Shown here in pieces: positions 5,882 to 6,056 of a DNA stretch of 6,056 nucleotides. Position numbers and translations under genes: made by a program. Position 1 is the first letter of the stretch. Each line of letters opens with the position of its first letter. The stretch is taken from assembly GCA_900313475.1 (NCBI GenBank), contig OMRJ01000101.1, positions 1 through 6,056 of the forward strand, in the 5' to 3' direction. Source of the stretch: an uncultured Eubacteriales bacterium. Lineage in GTDB: Bacteria > Bacillota > Clostridia > Oscillospirales > Acutalibacteraceae. The notes beneath the pieces are model-generated. The model did no database searches and was not told the origin of the DNA. It saw only the letters and a program-made list of their open reading frames with translations.

Positions 5882-6032
5882 AAACATTTGTCCTCAACAG
5901 GAGAAGCCCCGATATGACCAGCAGAACGGCAAGTGAAACGATGATAAACTTACTGGGAAAGCAATATGCCAAAAACAGTCCCGTTCCGAATGCAATGACA
6001 CATATTCCTTTCCCGGAACATTTTCTTCGCAT
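5880..6032 (-). CDS. small two-helix membrane protein of unknown function
   Basis: This gene encodes a 50-residue hydrophobic protein. A basic, cysteine-containing N-terminus (MRRKCSGKGIC) is followed by a hydrophobic segment (about residues 10-24), a short turn with Cys-Phe-Pro-Ser-Lys (24-28), and a second hydrophobic segment (about 29-46) ending in Arg. This predicts a two-helix hairpin in the cytoplasmic membrane. Cys5, Cys11 and Cys24 are notable in so small a protein. GGAG at 6037-6040 lies four bases before the ATG, supporting this start; the frame is open upstream to the window edge, so a longer form cannot be excluded outright. Its TAG stop overlaps the RBS of the SpoVM-like gene, placing both in one transcript that begins beyond the right edge. 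I recall similar short KCSGK-starting proteins in Clostridia but cannot name a family. A role linked to sporulation is suggested only by its neighbour. Confidence 0.7.
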   Translation of the reverse strand: MRRKCSGKGICVIAFGTGLFLAYCFPSKFIIVSLAVLLVISGLLLLRTNV

Positions 6033-6056
6033 AAATCTCCGGCCTTTCGTAATGTC

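Noticed and set aside
1..6056. Mobile element, CRISPR array, defence system, riboswitch or tRNA
   Set aside because: No transposase or integrase, terminal inverted repeats, regularly spaced repeats or tRNA-like folds were seen, and the leaders of both main transcripts are only about 30 bases, too short for a riboswitch.

Overview
The window looks like chromosomal DNA from a spore-forming, Gram-positive anaerobe of the class Clostridia, probably Oscillospiraceae/Ruminococcaceae-like. The grounds are strong GGAGG-type ribosome binding sites, sigma-A-like promoters, a lipobox lipoprotein, a secreted protein ending in a dockerin-type calcium-binding repeat, and a very short SpoVM-like sporulation gene. 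The taxonomic assignment is inference.

Layout: 1-332 is AT-rich with no convincing gene; it may hold a promoter reading out of the left edge. A strong promoter (333-361) drives a two-gene plus-strand operon: a secreted lipoprotein (397-1155) and a HAD-IB-type phosphatase (1152-1721), joined by an ATGA overlap. A bidirectional hairpin terminator (1724-1770) separates this operon from a convergent 1248-residue gene on the minus strand (1797-5543). That gene encodes a secreted protein with an intact calcineurin-like phosphoesterase domain, a long helical insert, a purple-acid-phosphatase-like Fn3 domain, a second phosphoesterase domain that has lost most metal ligands, and a C-terminal dockerin-like pair. 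It has its own promoter (5580-5608), a perfect 13-bp palindrome over the predicted transcription start, and a good RBS.

To the right, a long imperfect hairpin terminator (5714-5759) ends another minus-strand transcript entering from beyond the right edge. Its last two genes are tiny: a 50-residue two-helix membrane protein (5880-6032) and a 21-residue SpoVM-like peptide (5804-5869), whose ribosome binding site overlaps the stop codon of the first.

The three transcription units appear functionally independent: an envelope lipoprotein with a cytoplasmic phosphatase, a large secreted phosphoesterase, and the tail of a probable sporulation-associated operon. The most notable items are the unannotated-size SpoVM-like gene with its coupled partner, and the tandem active/degenerate phosphoesterase architecture with a dockerin.
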